Below are positions 43,116-53,300 of a stretch of DNA of 64,000 bases, in pieces. The first letter of the stretch is position 1. The number at the start of each line of letters is the position of its first letter. The notes under the pieces were generated by a model, which ran no database searches, was not told where the DNA came from, and worked only from the letters and a program-made list of their open reading frames with translations. The stretch lies in contig JAQIJD010000011.1 in assembly GCA_036946415.1 (NCBI GenBank), forward strand, positions 1 through 64,000, read 5' to 3'. The DNA is from Sphingomonas_Q fennica_A. GTDB taxonomy: Bacteria > Pseudomonadota > Alphaproteobacteria > Sphingomonadales > Sphingomonadaceae. Both the position numbers and the translations under genes were made by a program.

Positions 43116-44266
43116 TCCGCGCCGCCGCCCTCGCGCTGCTGCCGGCGCTGGTCGCCGCCGCGCCCGCCCCGCCCTTCGATCCGGCGACGAACGCGCGCGT
43201 GCTGGATGCCGCCGTCGGACAGGTAGCGGACCGCTATTGGGACAAGACCCGGCTCGGCCCCGCATGGGCGACGGCGGTCGCGCGCCATCGCCCGGCGGTG
43301 CTGGCGGCGACCAGCGAAGCCGCGCGCTACGCCGCCCTCAACGCCTTGCTCGATACGCTGAACGACAGTCACGTCTACGCCACCGCCCCCACCCGCGTCG
43401 CCATCGATCGCGCGCGCGATGCGGGCGAGGCGGCGGCGGGCTTCGGCTTCTCCTTCTGGCGGGAGGGGGATGCGTGGCGCATCCTCTCCGTCCGGCCGGA
43501 CGGCCCGGCGGCGCGCGCCGGCGTCCAGATCGGCTGGGCGCTCGTCTCGGTGGACGGCGCGCCCGCGGGCACCGACTTCCGCCCCGCGATCGACCGCGAC
43601 TCGCAACTGGTCTTCGCCGACGAAACCGGCCGGCGCCACACCGTCACGCTGCGCGGCGCGATGCTGCCCGCCGAGCCCGAGATGCGTGCCCGCGTGCTGG
43701 ACGGCGGCGCGTTGCTGCTTGCGATCGACGATTTCACGATGGACGCCGCCCGCTGGCTCGGCGAACGGCTGGCGGAAGGCCCGCCGCCGCCGGCGGTGAT
43801 CCTCGACCTGCGCGAGAATGGCGGCGGCGATGCCGATGCCATCGCCCGCATCGCCGGCCGCTTCTTCCTCGAACGCCACACCCTGCTCCGCCGCACCCAT
43901 CGCGACGGGTTCGAGGACGTGCCGATCGCGGGCGCGGGCCATCGCGCTTTCGCCGGCCCGCTGGCGGTGCTGGTCGGCCCGCGCAGCGCCAGCGGCGCAG
44001 AGGCGATCGCGGCGCTGGTCGAGGAGACGGGCCGCGGCGTGACGGTGGGCGAGCGCACCTCGGGCGCGCTGACGGGCGCGGCGGAGGAACCGCTGCCCGA
44101 CGGCGGCCTCCTCTCGATCGCGGTGTTCGACATCCGCACGGGCCAAGGCAAAAGGATCGAGGGCGAAGGCTTCACCCCCGGCCACATCGTCCGCCCCACC
44201 CTCGCGGACCTTCGCGCCGGCCGCGATCCGGTCCTGGCGGCGGCGGAGGCGCTGGTCGGGGGATAA
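43112..44266 (+). CDS. S41-family peptidase
   Basis: This 384-residue exported protein starts at GTG and has a signal peptide (IRAAALALLPALVAAAPAPP). It contains an N-terminal NDSHVYAT segment, a PDZ-like region (AGVQIGWALVSVDGAPAG), and the S41 core with DLRENGGGDADAIA and the nucleophile region VGPRSASGAEAIAAL. The Lys of a CTP-type Ser-Lys dyad is not obvious; the corresponding region reads GERTSGALTG, as in other S41 branches. It probably cleaves periplasmic proteins. Confidence 0.88.
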   Translation: MIRAAALALLPALVAAAPAPPFDPATNARVLDAAVGQVADRYWDKTRLGPAWATAVARHRPAVLAATSEAARYAALNALLDTLNDSHVYATAPTRVAIDRARDAGEAAAGFGFSFWREGDAWRILSVRPDGPAARAGVQIGWALVSVDGAPAGTDFRPAIDRDSQLVFADETGRRHTVTLRGAMLPAEPEMRARVLDGGALLLAIDDFTMDAARWLGERLAEGPPPPAVILDLRENGGGDADAIARIAGRFFLERHTLLRRTHRDGFEDVPIAGAGHRAFAGPLAVLVGPRSASGAEAIAALVEETGRGVTVGERTSGALTGAAEEPLPDGGLLSIAVFDIRTGQGKRIEGEGFTPGHIVRPTLADLRAGRDPVLAAAEALVGG

Positions 44267-44275
44267 ATGCTATGG

Positions 44276-44300
44276 CCTGATCCGGCGTAGCCGGATCAGG
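44276..44300. repeat. Hairpin copy D of the palindromic interspersed element
   Basis: CCTGATCCGGC and GCCGGATCAGG form an 11-base-pair perfect stem with a three-base loop. The same stem, with one loop base changed, occurs at 31664-31688, and the adjoining GGGCGGCACC also matches that copy. It lies between two convergent genes and probably serves as a bidirectional transcript end. Confidence 0.75.
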
Positions 44301-44319
44301 GGGCGGCACCGAATCAAAG

Positions 44320-44580
44320 CTACCGCCGCCGCTGCTGGCGTTCCCATTCCTTCTGCCGCTTGCGCGCCTCGCGTCCCTCGCGCGCTTCCTTCTTGCGCAT
44401 CTTGCGGCCGTAATTGCGGTCGGCCTCCTCTTGGCTGGTCGTCAGCTTGTCGGCCGTGTAGCCGACCGCCTTCACCGGCGCCGTCGCCACCGCCACCGCG
44501 GTCGAGGCGACCGCCCCCACCACGCAGCCCGACAGGGCGATGCCGATCACCGGCAGCAGCAGCACCATCCCGATCCGCAT
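44320..44580 (-). CDS. Small lipoprotein with basic coiled tail
   Basis: This 86-residue protein has a lipoprotein signal (MRIGMVLLLPVIGIALSGC, lipobox LSGC) followed by a short hydrophobic stretch. Its long, highly charged C-terminus (KMRKKEAREGREARKRQK) probably forms a helix. I do not recognise a family. It should be anchored to a membrane by its lipid. The function is unknown. Confidence 0.75.
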   Translation of the reverse strand: MRIGMVLLLPVIGIALSGCVVGAVASTAVAVATAPVKAVGYTADKLTTSQEEADRNYGRKMRKKEAREGREARKRQKEWERQQRRR

Positions 44581-44811
44581 CGTCGATCCCCGTCCCGTCC
44601 TGCGTCATTGTAGCCCGGCGAACCTTACCGGCAAATGATCGGCGGGACTCGCCCCCGCCTTAAGTGTGGCGTAACCTTCGTCGCCTACCAACGGGCCGCT
44701 CGACACAGTGGCGGAGCAGAGCTTGTGCGACCGGAACGGCATGGTAACAGCGGCACCGCCTTCCGCGCGGTGACAGGGGACGCCGGCGGAACAGGGGGGA
44801 AGGTCGTGTTC

Positions 44812-45630
44812 ATGAACCACGCGCCGGGTGCCGCGGCGCCGCCTGCCGCCACCGGTCCGGCCGGGCCGGCCGCGCTTCGCCGCCCCCTCTTCGGCATCCG
44901 CTTCAACAACGAGGCCGCCGACGATCTCGCCCGCCGCATCGCCACTGAACCGGTGCCCGCCGGCCACGGCCCGCGCCTCGTCGTCACCGCCAATATCGAT
45001 CACGTCGTCCAGCTCGCCGAACGGCCCGATTTCCGCCGCGCCTATGACGGCGCCTGGGCGGCCACGGCGGACGGCTGGCCGGTCGTCGCCTATGCGCGCT
45101 TCGCCGGCGGCTACGCCCACGGCCGCGTGACGGGGGCGGACCTGTTCCCGCTGATCGCCGGCCAATTGGGCGCCGAACACCGCATCTTCTGCCTCGCTTC
45201 GGGCGAAGCGACCGCGGTGGCGCTGGCCGAGCGGCTGGAGCGCGAGGGCGTACCGCCGGTGCTGACCGAAGTCGTGGTGCCGCCGTTCGGGTTCGAGGAG
45301 GATGCCGCCTATTCGGAAGCGCTCGCCCGCCGCATCCGCGCCTTCGGCACCACCCACCTGTTCCTGGGCGTCGGCGCGCCCAAGTCCGAGATATGGGTCG
45401 ATCGGCATCGCGCGGCGCTGGGCGATCTCTACGCCTGCTGCTTCGGCGCCTCGCTCAATTTCTACGCCGGCACCCGCCGCCGTGCGCCGCGGGCGATGCA
45501 GCGGCTCGGCCTCGAATGGCTGTGGCGGATGATGGGCGAGCCGCGCCGCCTGATCGCCCGCTACGGCCTCGGCGCCCCCCGCTATCTGTGGCTGGTGCTG
45601 CGCGACCTGCTGCGCGGCGGCCGGGCCTGA
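44812..45630 (+). CDS. WecG/TagA/CpsF-family glycosyltransferase
   Basis: This 272-residue protein fits the GT26 family: LVVTANIDHVVQLAERPDF, TADGWPVVAYARFAGG, RVTGADLFPLIAGQL and TTHLFLGVGAPKSEIWVDRH. Related enzymes add a hexosamine or hexose-derived sugar to a lipid-linked intermediate in cell-surface polysaccharide synthesis. ATG at 44812 is preceded by GGGGGGAAGG. The upstream 231 bases hold no other gene. Its C-terminal helices are typical of the membrane-associated version. Confidence 0.9.
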   Translation: MNHAPGAAAPPAATGPAGPAALRRPLFGIRFNNEAADDLARRIATEPVPAGHGPRLVVTANIDHVVQLAERPDFRRAYDGAWAATADGWPVVAYARFAGGYAHGRVTGADLFPLIAGQLGAEHRIFCLASGEATAVALAERLEREGVPPVLTEVVVPPFGFEEDAAYSEALARRIRAFGTTHLFLGVGAPKSEIWVDRHRAALGDLYACCFGASLNFYAGTRRRAPRAMQRLGLEWLWRMMGEPRRLIARYGLGAPRYLWLVLRDLLRGGRA

Positions 45631-45637
45631 GGGGCGA

Positions 45638-46546
45638 TCACGCCCCGCCCACCACCAGACAGGCGAGGAACATCAGGAAGCCGGCGAAGCGGTTGCTGCG
45701 GAACAGGCTGAGCGCCACCTCGGGCCGGTCGGGCCGCAGCCGCAGCGACTGCGACAGGAGATGCGCGCCCGCCGGCACCAGCGCCGCCAGCGCCAACACC
45801 TGCGGGTTGACCGCCCAGATCGCCGCCCCCCAGCCGGCGAGCGCCAGCACATAGCAGATCGCGACGCCCGCCCGCACATGCCGCCCCAGCGCGCGGGCGG
45901 AGGAGCGGATGCCCGCCAGCGCATCGTCCTCCAGATCCTGGCAGGCGTAGATCGTGTCGTAGCCGATCACCCAGAAGATCGATCCGATCCACAGATACAG
46001 CATCGCCGGATCGATCCGGCCCGTCACCGCCGGCCAGCCGACCAGCGCCGCCCAGCTGAACACGATCCCCAGCCACGCCTGCGGCCACCAGGTGATCCGC
46101 TTCATGAACGGATAGGCCGCCACCGGCGCGAGGCTGGCGAGCGCCATCGCCTGCGCGGTCGGCTGCAACTGCACCAGCACCACCAGCCCGATCAGGCACA
46201 GCGCCACCAGCCATCCCCAGGCGAGGCGCAGCGAGACGCGTCCGCTCGCCACCGGCCGCGCGGCGGTGCGCGCCACCTGCGCATCGAGGTCGCGATCGAC
46301 GATGTCGTTGTAGACGCAGCCTGCGCCGCGCATCGCGATGGCGCCGATCGCGAACCAGATCAGCAGGCCCCACCGGTCGCGCACCCCGTCCGCCAGCGCG
46401 ATCGCCCAGGCGCCCGGCCAGTAGAGCAGCCACGCCCCGATCGGCCGGTCCAGCCGGGCGAGCTGGACCAGATCGGCGGCGCGCCGCGGCAGCCGCGCCA
46501 CCGCGCCGCGCCCCTCGCTGTCGGGTACGATGTCCTTCTCCAGCAT
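45638..46546 (-). CDS. ubiA: 4-hydroxybenzoate polyprenyltransferase
   Basis: This 302-residue integral-membrane enzyme has the two Asp-rich sites of the UbiA family: GCVYNDIVDRDLDAQVART and YACQDLEDDALAGIRSSA. It has multiple hydrophobic helices and attaches the polyprenyl chain to 4-hydroxybenzoate in ubiquinone synthesis. The ATG at 46546 was chosen because upstream in-frame starts would run into the divergent rsmE leader. It is divergent from rsmE by 43 bases. Confidence 0.95.
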   Translation of the reverse strand: MLEKDIVPDSEGRGAVARLPRRAADLVQLARLDRPIGAWLLYWPGAWAIALADGVRDRWGLLIWFAIGAIAMRGAGCVYNDIVDRDLDAQVARTAARPVASGRVSLRLAWGWLVALCLIGLVVLVQLQPTAQAMALASLAPVAAYPFMKRITWWPQAWLGIVFSWAALVGWPAVTGRIDPAMLYLWIGSIFWVIGYDTIYACQDLEDDALAGIRSSARALGRHVRAGVAICYVLALAGWGAAIWAVNPQVLALAALVPAGAHLLSQSLRLRPDRPEVALSLFRSNRFAGFLMFLACLVVGGA

Positions 46547-46589
46547 CGCCCCGCTCGACACGATCGCCTTCGAGAAGGCAAGAGGGGCC

Positions 46590-47333
46590 ATGCCCGCCAC
46601 CCCCGCCTGGCCGCCTGCCAGCACCCCCCGCCTGTTCGTCGCGCAGCCGCTGGCCGCCGGCCTGACCGTGCCGATCGACGGGCCGGCCGCGCATTATCTG
46701 GGCAACGTCATGCGGGTGAAGCCGGGCGATCCCGTCCGCCTGTTCGACGACGTGAGCGGCGAATGGCTGGCGGAGGCGGCGGACGTCGGCAAGCGCCGCC
46801 TGACGCTGGCGATCACCGCCCACCTTTCGCCCCGCGAAACCGTGCCCGATCTGTGGCTGGTCGCCGCCCCGCTCAAGAAAGGCCGGATCGACTGGCTGGC
46901 CGAGAAAGCGTGCGAACTGGGCGTCGATCGGCTGGTGCCCGTCGTCACGCAGCGGACGGTGGTCGACAAGCCCAATCTCGATCGGCTGCGCGCGCACATG
47001 ATCGAGGCGGCCGAGCAATGCGGCCGCACCGCCTTGCCCGCCATCGACGATGCGCTGCCGCTGGCCAAGCGCCTCGCCGCCTGGCCCGCCGATCGCCAGT
47101 TGCTGTTCGCCGACGAGGGCGGCGGCGGCCGGCCGATGGCCGCGGCGGCGCGCCCCGGCCCGGCGGCGATCCTGATCGGCCCCGAGGGCGGGTTCACCGC
47201 CGAGGAAGCCGCGCTGATCCGCGCCGTGCCGCAGGCGACCGCGATCACGCTCGGCCCCCGCATCCTGCGTGCCGATACCGCGGCGGCGGCGGCGGTGGCG
47301 CAATGGATGGGGATCGCCGGCGACTGGCGCTGA
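46590..47333 (+). CDS. rsmE: 16S rRNA m3U1498 methyltransferase
   Basis: This 247-residue SPOUT enzyme has the RsmE signature. Near the start is ARPLAAG-like PRLFVAQPLAAGLTVPI with HYLGNVMRVKPGDPVRLFD. The knot region includes LIGPEGGFTAEEAALI and LGPRILRADTAAAAAV. It methylates U1498 of 16S rRNA. The ATG follows AAGAGGGG. It is followed after 43 bases by gshA. Confidence 0.95.
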   Translation: MPATPAWPPASTPRLFVAQPLAAGLTVPIDGPAAHYLGNVMRVKPGDPVRLFDDVSGEWLAEAADVGKRRLTLAITAHLSPRETVPDLWLVAAPLKKGRIDWLAEKACELGVDRLVPVVTQRTVVDKPNLDRLRAHMIEAAEQCGRTALPAIDDALPLAKRLAAWPADRQLLFADEGGGGRPMAAAARPGPAAILIGPEGGFTAEEAALIRAVPQATAITLGPRILRADTAAAAAVAQWMGIAGDWR

Positions 47334-47376
47334 ACCGTACTGGCGTTCCCGCAGCGGCCCTTGTAGGGGCCGAATC

Positions 47377-48753
47377 ATGAGCACCCGCACCAGCGGACAG
47401 GGCGAAGACCCCGTCATCGAGACCCGCGCCGACCTGATCGGCCTGTTCGCGCGCGGCGAAAAGCCGAAGGATCGCTGGCGGATCGGCACCGAACACGAGA
47501 AATTCGTCTACCGGACGGACGGCAGCCACCGCGCTCCTTCCTACGAGGAACCCGGCGGCATACGCGATCTGCTCGACGGCCTCACGGCCTACGGCTGGGA
47601 ACCGATCGAGGAGGACGGGCACGTCATCGCGCTGGGCGGGCCGGACGGCAACGTCAGCCTCGAACCCGCCGGGCAGCTCGAACTGTCGGGCGCGCCGCTC
47701 GAAAACCTCCACCAGACCTGTGCCGAGACGGGCCGGCACCTCGATCAGGTGAAGGCGGTCGGCGACCGGCTCGGCCTCGGCTTCCTCGGCCTCGGGCTGT
47801 GGCCGGACAAGACGCGCGACGAATTGCCGATCATGCCCAAGGGGCGCTACGCCATCATGCTGCGCCACATGCCGCGCGTCGGCGGCATGGGGCTGGACAT
47901 GATGCTGCGCACCTGCACCATCCAGACCAACCTCGATTATGCGAGCGAGGCGGACATGGTGAAGAAGTTCCGCGTCAGCCTCGCCCTCCAGCCGCTGGCG
48001 ACCGCGCTGTTCGCCAATTCGCCCTTCCTCGAAGGCAAGCCGAACGGCTTCCTCTCCTATCGCAGCCATATCTGGACGGACACCGATCCGCACCGCACCG
48101 GCATGCTGCCGTTCGTGTTCGAGGACGGCTTCGGCTACGAACGCTATGCCGATTACATGCTGAACGTGCCGATGTATTTCGTCTATCGCGACGGCCGCTA
48201 CATCGACGCCGCCGGCCTCGACTTCCGCGATTTCCTGAAGGGCGACCTGTCCGTCCTGCCGGGCGAAAAGCCGCTTCTCGGCGACTGGAACGACCACCTC
48301 TCCACCGCCTTCCCCGAAGTGCGGCTTAAGAGCTTCCTCGAGATGCGCGGCGCGGATGGCGGCCCCTGGAACCGCATCTGCGCGCTGCCCGCCTTCTGGG
48401 TCGGCCTCCTCTACGACGATCAGGCGCTGGACGCCGCGTGGGACGAGGTGAAGCACTGGACGATCGGCGATCATCACCGCATCCGCGCCGAAGTCCCCCG
48501 CCTCGGCCTTTCGGCGCAGGGACCGCGCGGCCGCACCTTCCGCGAACTGGGCGCCCGCATCCTCGACATCGCCGCCGCCGGCCTCAAGGCCCGCGCCCGG
48601 CTGGACGCCGCCGGCAACGACGAGACGGGCTACCTCGCCCCCTTGCGCGAGGTGGTGGCGAGCGGCCGCACCCCCGCCGACGTCCTCCTCGCCCGCTACC
48701 ACGGCGAATGGGGCGGCGACCTTTCGCGCATCTATGCGGATGCGCGATTCTGA
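47377..48753 (+). CDS. gshA: Glutamate-cysteine ligase
   Basis: This 458-residue protein is the plant/alphaproteobacterial type of gamma-glutamylcysteine synthetase. It contains RIGTEHEKFVYRTDG, NVSLEPAGQLELSGAPLENL, PKGRYAIMLRHMPRVG and TCTIQTNLDYASEADM. It makes the first step of glutathione synthesis. The start ATG follows a purine-containing stretch after rsmE. Its stop lies just before the pair of inverted CCGTTCG repeats. Confidence 0.95.
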   Translation: MSTRTSGQGEDPVIETRADLIGLFARGEKPKDRWRIGTEHEKFVYRTDGSHRAPSYEEPGGIRDLLDGLTAYGWEPIEEDGHVIALGGPDGNVSLEPAGQLELSGAPLENLHQTCAETGRHLDQVKAVGDRLGLGFLGLGLWPDKTRDELPIMPKGRYAIMLRHMPRVGGMGLDMMLRTCTIQTNLDYASEADMVKKFRVSLALQPLATALFANSPFLEGKPNGFLSYRSHIWTDTDPHRTGMLPFVFEDGFGYERYADYMLNVPMYFVYRDGRYIDAAGLDFRDFLKGDLSVLPGEKPLLGDWNDHLSTAFPEVRLKSFLEMRGADGGPWNRICALPAFWVGLLYDDQALDAAWDEVKHWTIGDHHRIRAEVPRLGLSAQGPRGRTFRELGARILDIAAAGLKARARLDAAGNDETGYLAPLREVVASGRTPADVLLARYHGEWGGDLSRIYADARF

Positions 48754-48770
48754 CCGACCGATGAAAGACA

Positions 48771-48824
48771 CCGTTCGTCCAGAGTAGCCATTGAGCGAAG
48801 TCGAAATGGCGTATCGAAGGACGG
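48771..48824. repeat. CCGTTCG-type intergenic repeat, forward copy
   Basis: The sequence runs CCGTTCGTCCAGAGTAGCCA ... ATGGCGTATCGAAGGACGG. The inner arms GCCATT and AATGGC can pair. It is a close relative of 35010-35063. Confidence 0.8.
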
Positions 48825-48838
48825 CTAAGCTCGGTGCC

Positions 48839-48888
48839 GTGCTTCGATACGGGCTTCGACAGGCTCAGCCCTACTCAGCACGAACGGG
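48839..48888. repeat. CCGTTCG-type intergenic repeat, inverted copy
   Basis: On the minus strand this reads CCCGTTCGTGCTGAGTAGGG ... GCCCGTATCGAAGCAC, the same family as 48771-48824 in opposite orientation. Together the two copies fill the gap between gshA and the second GH130 gene, and can form a long RNA hairpin. Confidence 0.75.
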
Positions 48889-48908
48889 TTCGCATTTGGC
48901 GCCCCCCC

Positions 48909-50195
48909 CTACCCCATCGCGGCGAGAATACGCTCGACCGGCGCCGTGCCGAACGCCGTATACCGGTCCGCCACCGCATAGGGCAGCAGCATCGTGCGGT
49001 CCTCCACCAGCGCCCCGCAGCTATAGACCACGTTCGGCACATAGCCGCCGCTCTCTTCCGGGCTGGGGCTGAGAAGCGGCTCGGCGGTGCGGGCCAGCAC
49101 CTTCGAGGGATCAGCCTTGTCGAGCAGCACCGCGCCCATCGAATAGCTGCGGATCATGCCCACCCCGTGGGTCAGCAGCAGCCACCCCTCGTCCAGCTCG
49201 ATCGGCGACCCGCAATTGCCCATCTGCACCAGATCCCAGGCGAAGGCGGGGCGGACGATGATTTCGGCCTTGTCCCAGCGATAGGGATCGTCCGAATACA
49301 TCAGCCAGATATTCTCGTTGTCGAGCCGACCGATCATCGCGAAGCGGCCATCGATGCGGCGCGGAAACAGCGCCATCCCCTTGTTCTGCACGCATCGCCC
49401 GGTCAGCGGGCGGAGGGTGAAGCGATCGAGGTGCGTCATCTCCAGCATCTCGGAGCGCGCGTCCGATCCGCTAAAGGCGGTATAGGTGGCGAAGTGGCGG
49501 ACGCTGCCGTCGTCGTCGGTGAAGGTCGTCATCCGCATGTCCTCGATCCCCTGCCGCTGGCTCGGGGTGGCGGGGAAGAGGACGGCGGCCGAGGCATCGG
49601 TTTCGGGCGGCCAGGAGAAATGGATCGTGTCGCCGTCCTCCTCCTCGATCCGCGGGGTGACGGCGCGGCGGTCGGCGGGATCGATCGTCAGCGGCCCGCC
49701 CGGTCGCCACAGGCCGGTGCGGAAGGTGACGGAGGAGATATGCCCCTCCCCGATCCCGCGTAGCGACAAGGTGATCCGCGCCTCGTCCGGCGCGGTGCCG
49801 CCCTGATCGTGGTGGCGGACGATGCTGGGGTTGAACAAGGCGGCGGATTCGAACGCATATTCCTGAGCGAAATAGCCGCCGATCACCACCTGCCGGGCGC
49901 GATCGGTGGCGGGCAGGTCGAAGCGGCGGCAGGCGGCGCGATAGCGATCGAGCAGCACCTCCTCCGGGTTCGCGGCGCGGGCGGCGAGTGGCTCCTCCAT
50001 GGCCTCGCACAGGGCGGCGACCTGCGCGTCGGAGAGGGCCGCCACCCGCTCGGCGATGCGCTGCGGGCGTGGCACCTGCTGCTCGAAACCGGTGGGATCC
50101 TCGGGCAGGAAGGGACGGATCATCGTCCGCGTCGGATCGGGCATCAGCTCGACGGGCAGGGGATCGAAGATCTGCTGGTCCGGCATCATCGGCAT
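48909..50195 (-). CDS. GH130-family glycoside phosphorylase-like protein, second paralogue
   Basis: This 428-residue protein is larger than the copy at 40183-41301 because of a helical N-terminal extension with LSDAQVAALCEAMEEPL. The propeller part includes FNPSIVRHHDQGG, GIEDMRMTTFTDDDGSVRHF, QNKGMALFPRRIDGRFAMIG, SPIELDEGWLLLTHGVG and GGYVPNVVYSCGALV. GH130 members act on beta-mannosidic links. The ATG at 50195 has GGGAG four bases upstream. It is divergent from putA. Confidence 0.9.
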   Translation of the reverse strand: MPMMPDQQIFDPLPVELMPDPTRTMIRPFLPEDPTGFEQQVPRPQRIAERVAALSDAQVAALCEAMEEPLAARAANPEEVLLDRYRAACRRFDLPATDRARQVVIGGYFAQEYAFESAALFNPSIVRHHDQGGTAPDEARITLSLRGIGEGHISSVTFRTGLWRPGGPLTIDPADRRAVTPRIEEEDGDTIHFSWPPETDASAAVLFPATPSQRQGIEDMRMTTFTDDDGSVRHFATYTAFSGSDARSEMLEMTHLDRFTLRPLTGRCVQNKGMALFPRRIDGRFAMIGRLDNENIWLMYSDDPYRWDKAEIIVRPAFAWDLVQMGNCGSPIELDEGWLLLTHGVGMIRSYSMGAVLLDKADPSKVLARTAEPLLSPSPEESGGYVPNVVYSCGALVEDRTMLLPYAVADRYTAFGTAPVERILAAMG

Positions 50196-50330
50196 TCGTC
50201 TCCCGTGTCGCACCGGTAGGCGTAACGCAAAAGGACCTCGCTGGTCGCGCCGCCCCCTGATTTATGTTGGCGGCCGTGCCGCCACGCGCCGCCATCCCTA
50301 TATCCGGGGGCGCAGATCGAAACGGGACGG

Positions 50331-53300
50331 ATGACGATGCAGGCGTGGGACGCGCTGGACGCGATCAAATATGGGGACGAGGCGCAGGCGATCGCCGCGC
50401 TGCTGCGGCGAGCGCCCTTCACCCCGGCCGAGCGCGTGAAGGTGGAGCAAGACGCGATCGGCCTGGTCGAGGCGACGCGCGCCTCGGCGAAGCGGCAGGG
50501 CGTGGTGGAAAGCTTCCTCGCCCAATTCTCGCTGGGCACCGAGGAAGGGCTGGCGCTGATGTGCCTGGCCGAGGCCCTGCTGCGCACGCCCGACGCTGCA
50601 ACGCGCGACCGGCTAATCGCCGAGAAGATCGGCCCGGCCGACTGGCAGGCGCACCTCGGCCGCTCCGACAGCCTGTTCGTCAACGCCTCGACGTGGGGGC
50701 TGATGCTGACCGGGCGGCTGGTCGACGTCGCGCCCGAAACCCGCAGCGCGCCCGCCGCCTATTTCCGCCGGCTGACGGCGAAGCTGGGCGAGCCGCTGAT
50801 CCGCCAGGCGGTGGGCGCGGCGGTACGGGTGATGGGGGAGCAGTTCGTCCTCGGCCGCACGATCGGCGAGGCGCTGGCCCGCGCCCGGCGCGAGGGGATG
50901 CTGTGCTCCTTCGACATGCTGGGCGAAGGCGCGCGCACCGCCGCCGACGCCGCCCGCTACGAACGCCTCTATCTGGACGCGATCGAGGCGGTCGGCCGGG
51001 ATCGCACCGCGGGCCTGACGCCGGAGCAGGGGCACGGCATCTCGGTCAAGCTTTCCGCCCTCTCGCCGCGCTACGAGGCGGTGCAGGAAGCGCGGGTCTG
51101 GGACGGGCTTTATCCCCGTCTCCTCCGCCTCGCCCGCGCCGCCGCCGCGCACGACCTGAACCTCGCGATCGATGCCGAGGAAGCGGACCGGCTCACCCTC
51201 TCGCTGAAGCTGGTCGACCGGCTGGCGCGCGAGCCGGCGCTGGGCGACTGGGCGGGCCTGGGCGTGGTCGTCCAGACCTATCAGACGCGTGGGCTGGCGG
51301 TGATCGAGGCGCTGGCGGCGCTGGCGGCGGAGACGGGGCGGCGGCTGATGGTCCGCCTCGTCAAGGGCGCCTATTGGGATGCCGAGATCAAGCGCGCACA
51401 GGTGGCGGGCCGCCCGGCCTATCCCGTCTTCACCACCAAGGCCGCGACCGATCTCAGCTACCTCGTCTGCGCCGACGCGCTGATCGCCGCCAGCCCCCGC
51501 CTCTACCCCCAGTTCGCGACGCACAACGGCCATACGCTCGCCGCCGTCCGCCGCATGGCGGCGCGGGCGGGGGTGGCGATCGAACATCAGCGGCTGCACG
51601 GCATGGGCGAGGCGCTCTATGCCGCAGGCGGCGGCGGCAACGCCCCCTTGCGCGCCTACGCCCCCGTCGGCGGGCATGAGGAACTGCTCCCCTACCTCGT
51701 CCGCCGCTTGCTGGAGAATGGCGCCAACACCAGCTTCGTCCACGCCCTGATCGACGCGGAAGTGCCGGCGGCGCGCGTCGTCGCCGATCCGATCGCGGCG
51801 GTGGAGGCGTTGCCCGGCCCCCATCCGCGGCTACCGCTGCCCGCCGACATCTACGGCCCCGCGCGCCGCAACCCCCTCGGCCGGGACTATACGATCGCCG
51901 CCGAGCGCGCCCGTGCCGCCGCCGCCGTCGCGGCACTCGGGGCGCTGCGGGCGGGGCCGATCGTCGGCGGGCAGGACCGGCCCGGTATCGCGCCGGCCGA
52001 CGTCACCGATCCCGCCGACCGCCGCCGCACGATCGGCCGCGCCAGCGAAGCGGCCGATGCCGACGTGGCCGATGCGGTGGCGTTGGCCGCCGCCGCGCAG
52101 CCGGCATGGGATCGCGCCGGCGGCGTCGCCCGCGGCCGGGTGCTGCGGGCGATGGGCGATGCGCTGGAAGGCGCGATGGACCGGCTGGTCGCCCTGCTCG
52201 CGCGCGAGGCGGGCAAGACGCTCGACGACGGCGTGTCGGAAGTGCGCGAGGCGATCGACTTCTGCCGCTATTACGCCCACCTCGCCGAAACGCAGTTCGC
52301 GGGTCCGGAGACGCTGCCGGGGCCGGTCGGCGAGACCAACCGCCTCGAATGGCGCGGGCGCGGCAGCTTCGCCTGCATCTCACCCTGGAACTTCCCGCTC
52401 GCGATCTTCACCGGTCAGATCGCCGCCGCGCTGGCCGCGGGCAATGCCGCGCTCGCCAAGCCCGCCGAACAGACCCCGCTGATCGCGGCGGCGGCGGTGC
52501 GGCTGTTCCACGGCGCCGGCCTCGATCCGCGGCTGCTGGCGCTGCTGCCGGGGGATGGTGCCCGCGTCGGCATGGCGCTCGTCACCCATCCGGGGATCGC
52601 CGGGGTCGCCTTCACCGGCGGTACCGATACCGCGCGCGCGATCAACCGCACGCTGGCCGACCGGCCCGGCCCGATCCTGCCCTTCATCGCCGAGACGGGC
52701 GGCCTCAACGGCCTGTTCGCGGATACGACCGCGCTGGCCGAACAGGTGGTGGACGACGTTATCCGATCCGCCTTCGGCTCGGCCGGGCAGCGCTGCTCGG
52801 CGCTCCGCATCCTGTTCCTGCCGCACGAGACGGCGGACGGCATCCTCACGACGCTGGCGGGGGCGATGGAGGCGTTGACGATCGGCGATCCCGCCGATCC
52901 CGCGACGGACATCGGCCCGGTCATCGACGGCGAGGCGCTCGCCGCCCTTTCGGCGCACCGCGCACGGCTCGCGGCGGACGCCCGCATCCTCCACGAACGC
53001 GACGCCGGCCCGGCCGGCACGCACGGCAGCTTCGCCCCGCTGGTGATGGCCGAGGTGCCGCGCGCCGACTGGCTCGAACGGGAGACGTTCGGCCCCATCC
53101 TGCATGTCGTCCGCTACGATCCGGCGGACCTGCCGGCGGTGGCGGGGGCGCTGGCGGCGCGCGGCTATGGCCTGACCCTCGGCATCCACAGCCGGCTGGC
53201 GAGCTTCGCCGAGGCGGTGCGGGCGATCGTCCCGGCGGGCAACGTCTACGTCAACCGCACGATCATCGGTGCCGTCGTCGGGGTGCAGCCGTTCGGGGGC

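Noticed and set aside
43112..44266. Inactive S41 peptidase
   Set aside because: The missing Lys of the CTP-type dyad is not decisive, since other S41 branches also lack it and the Ser region is intact.
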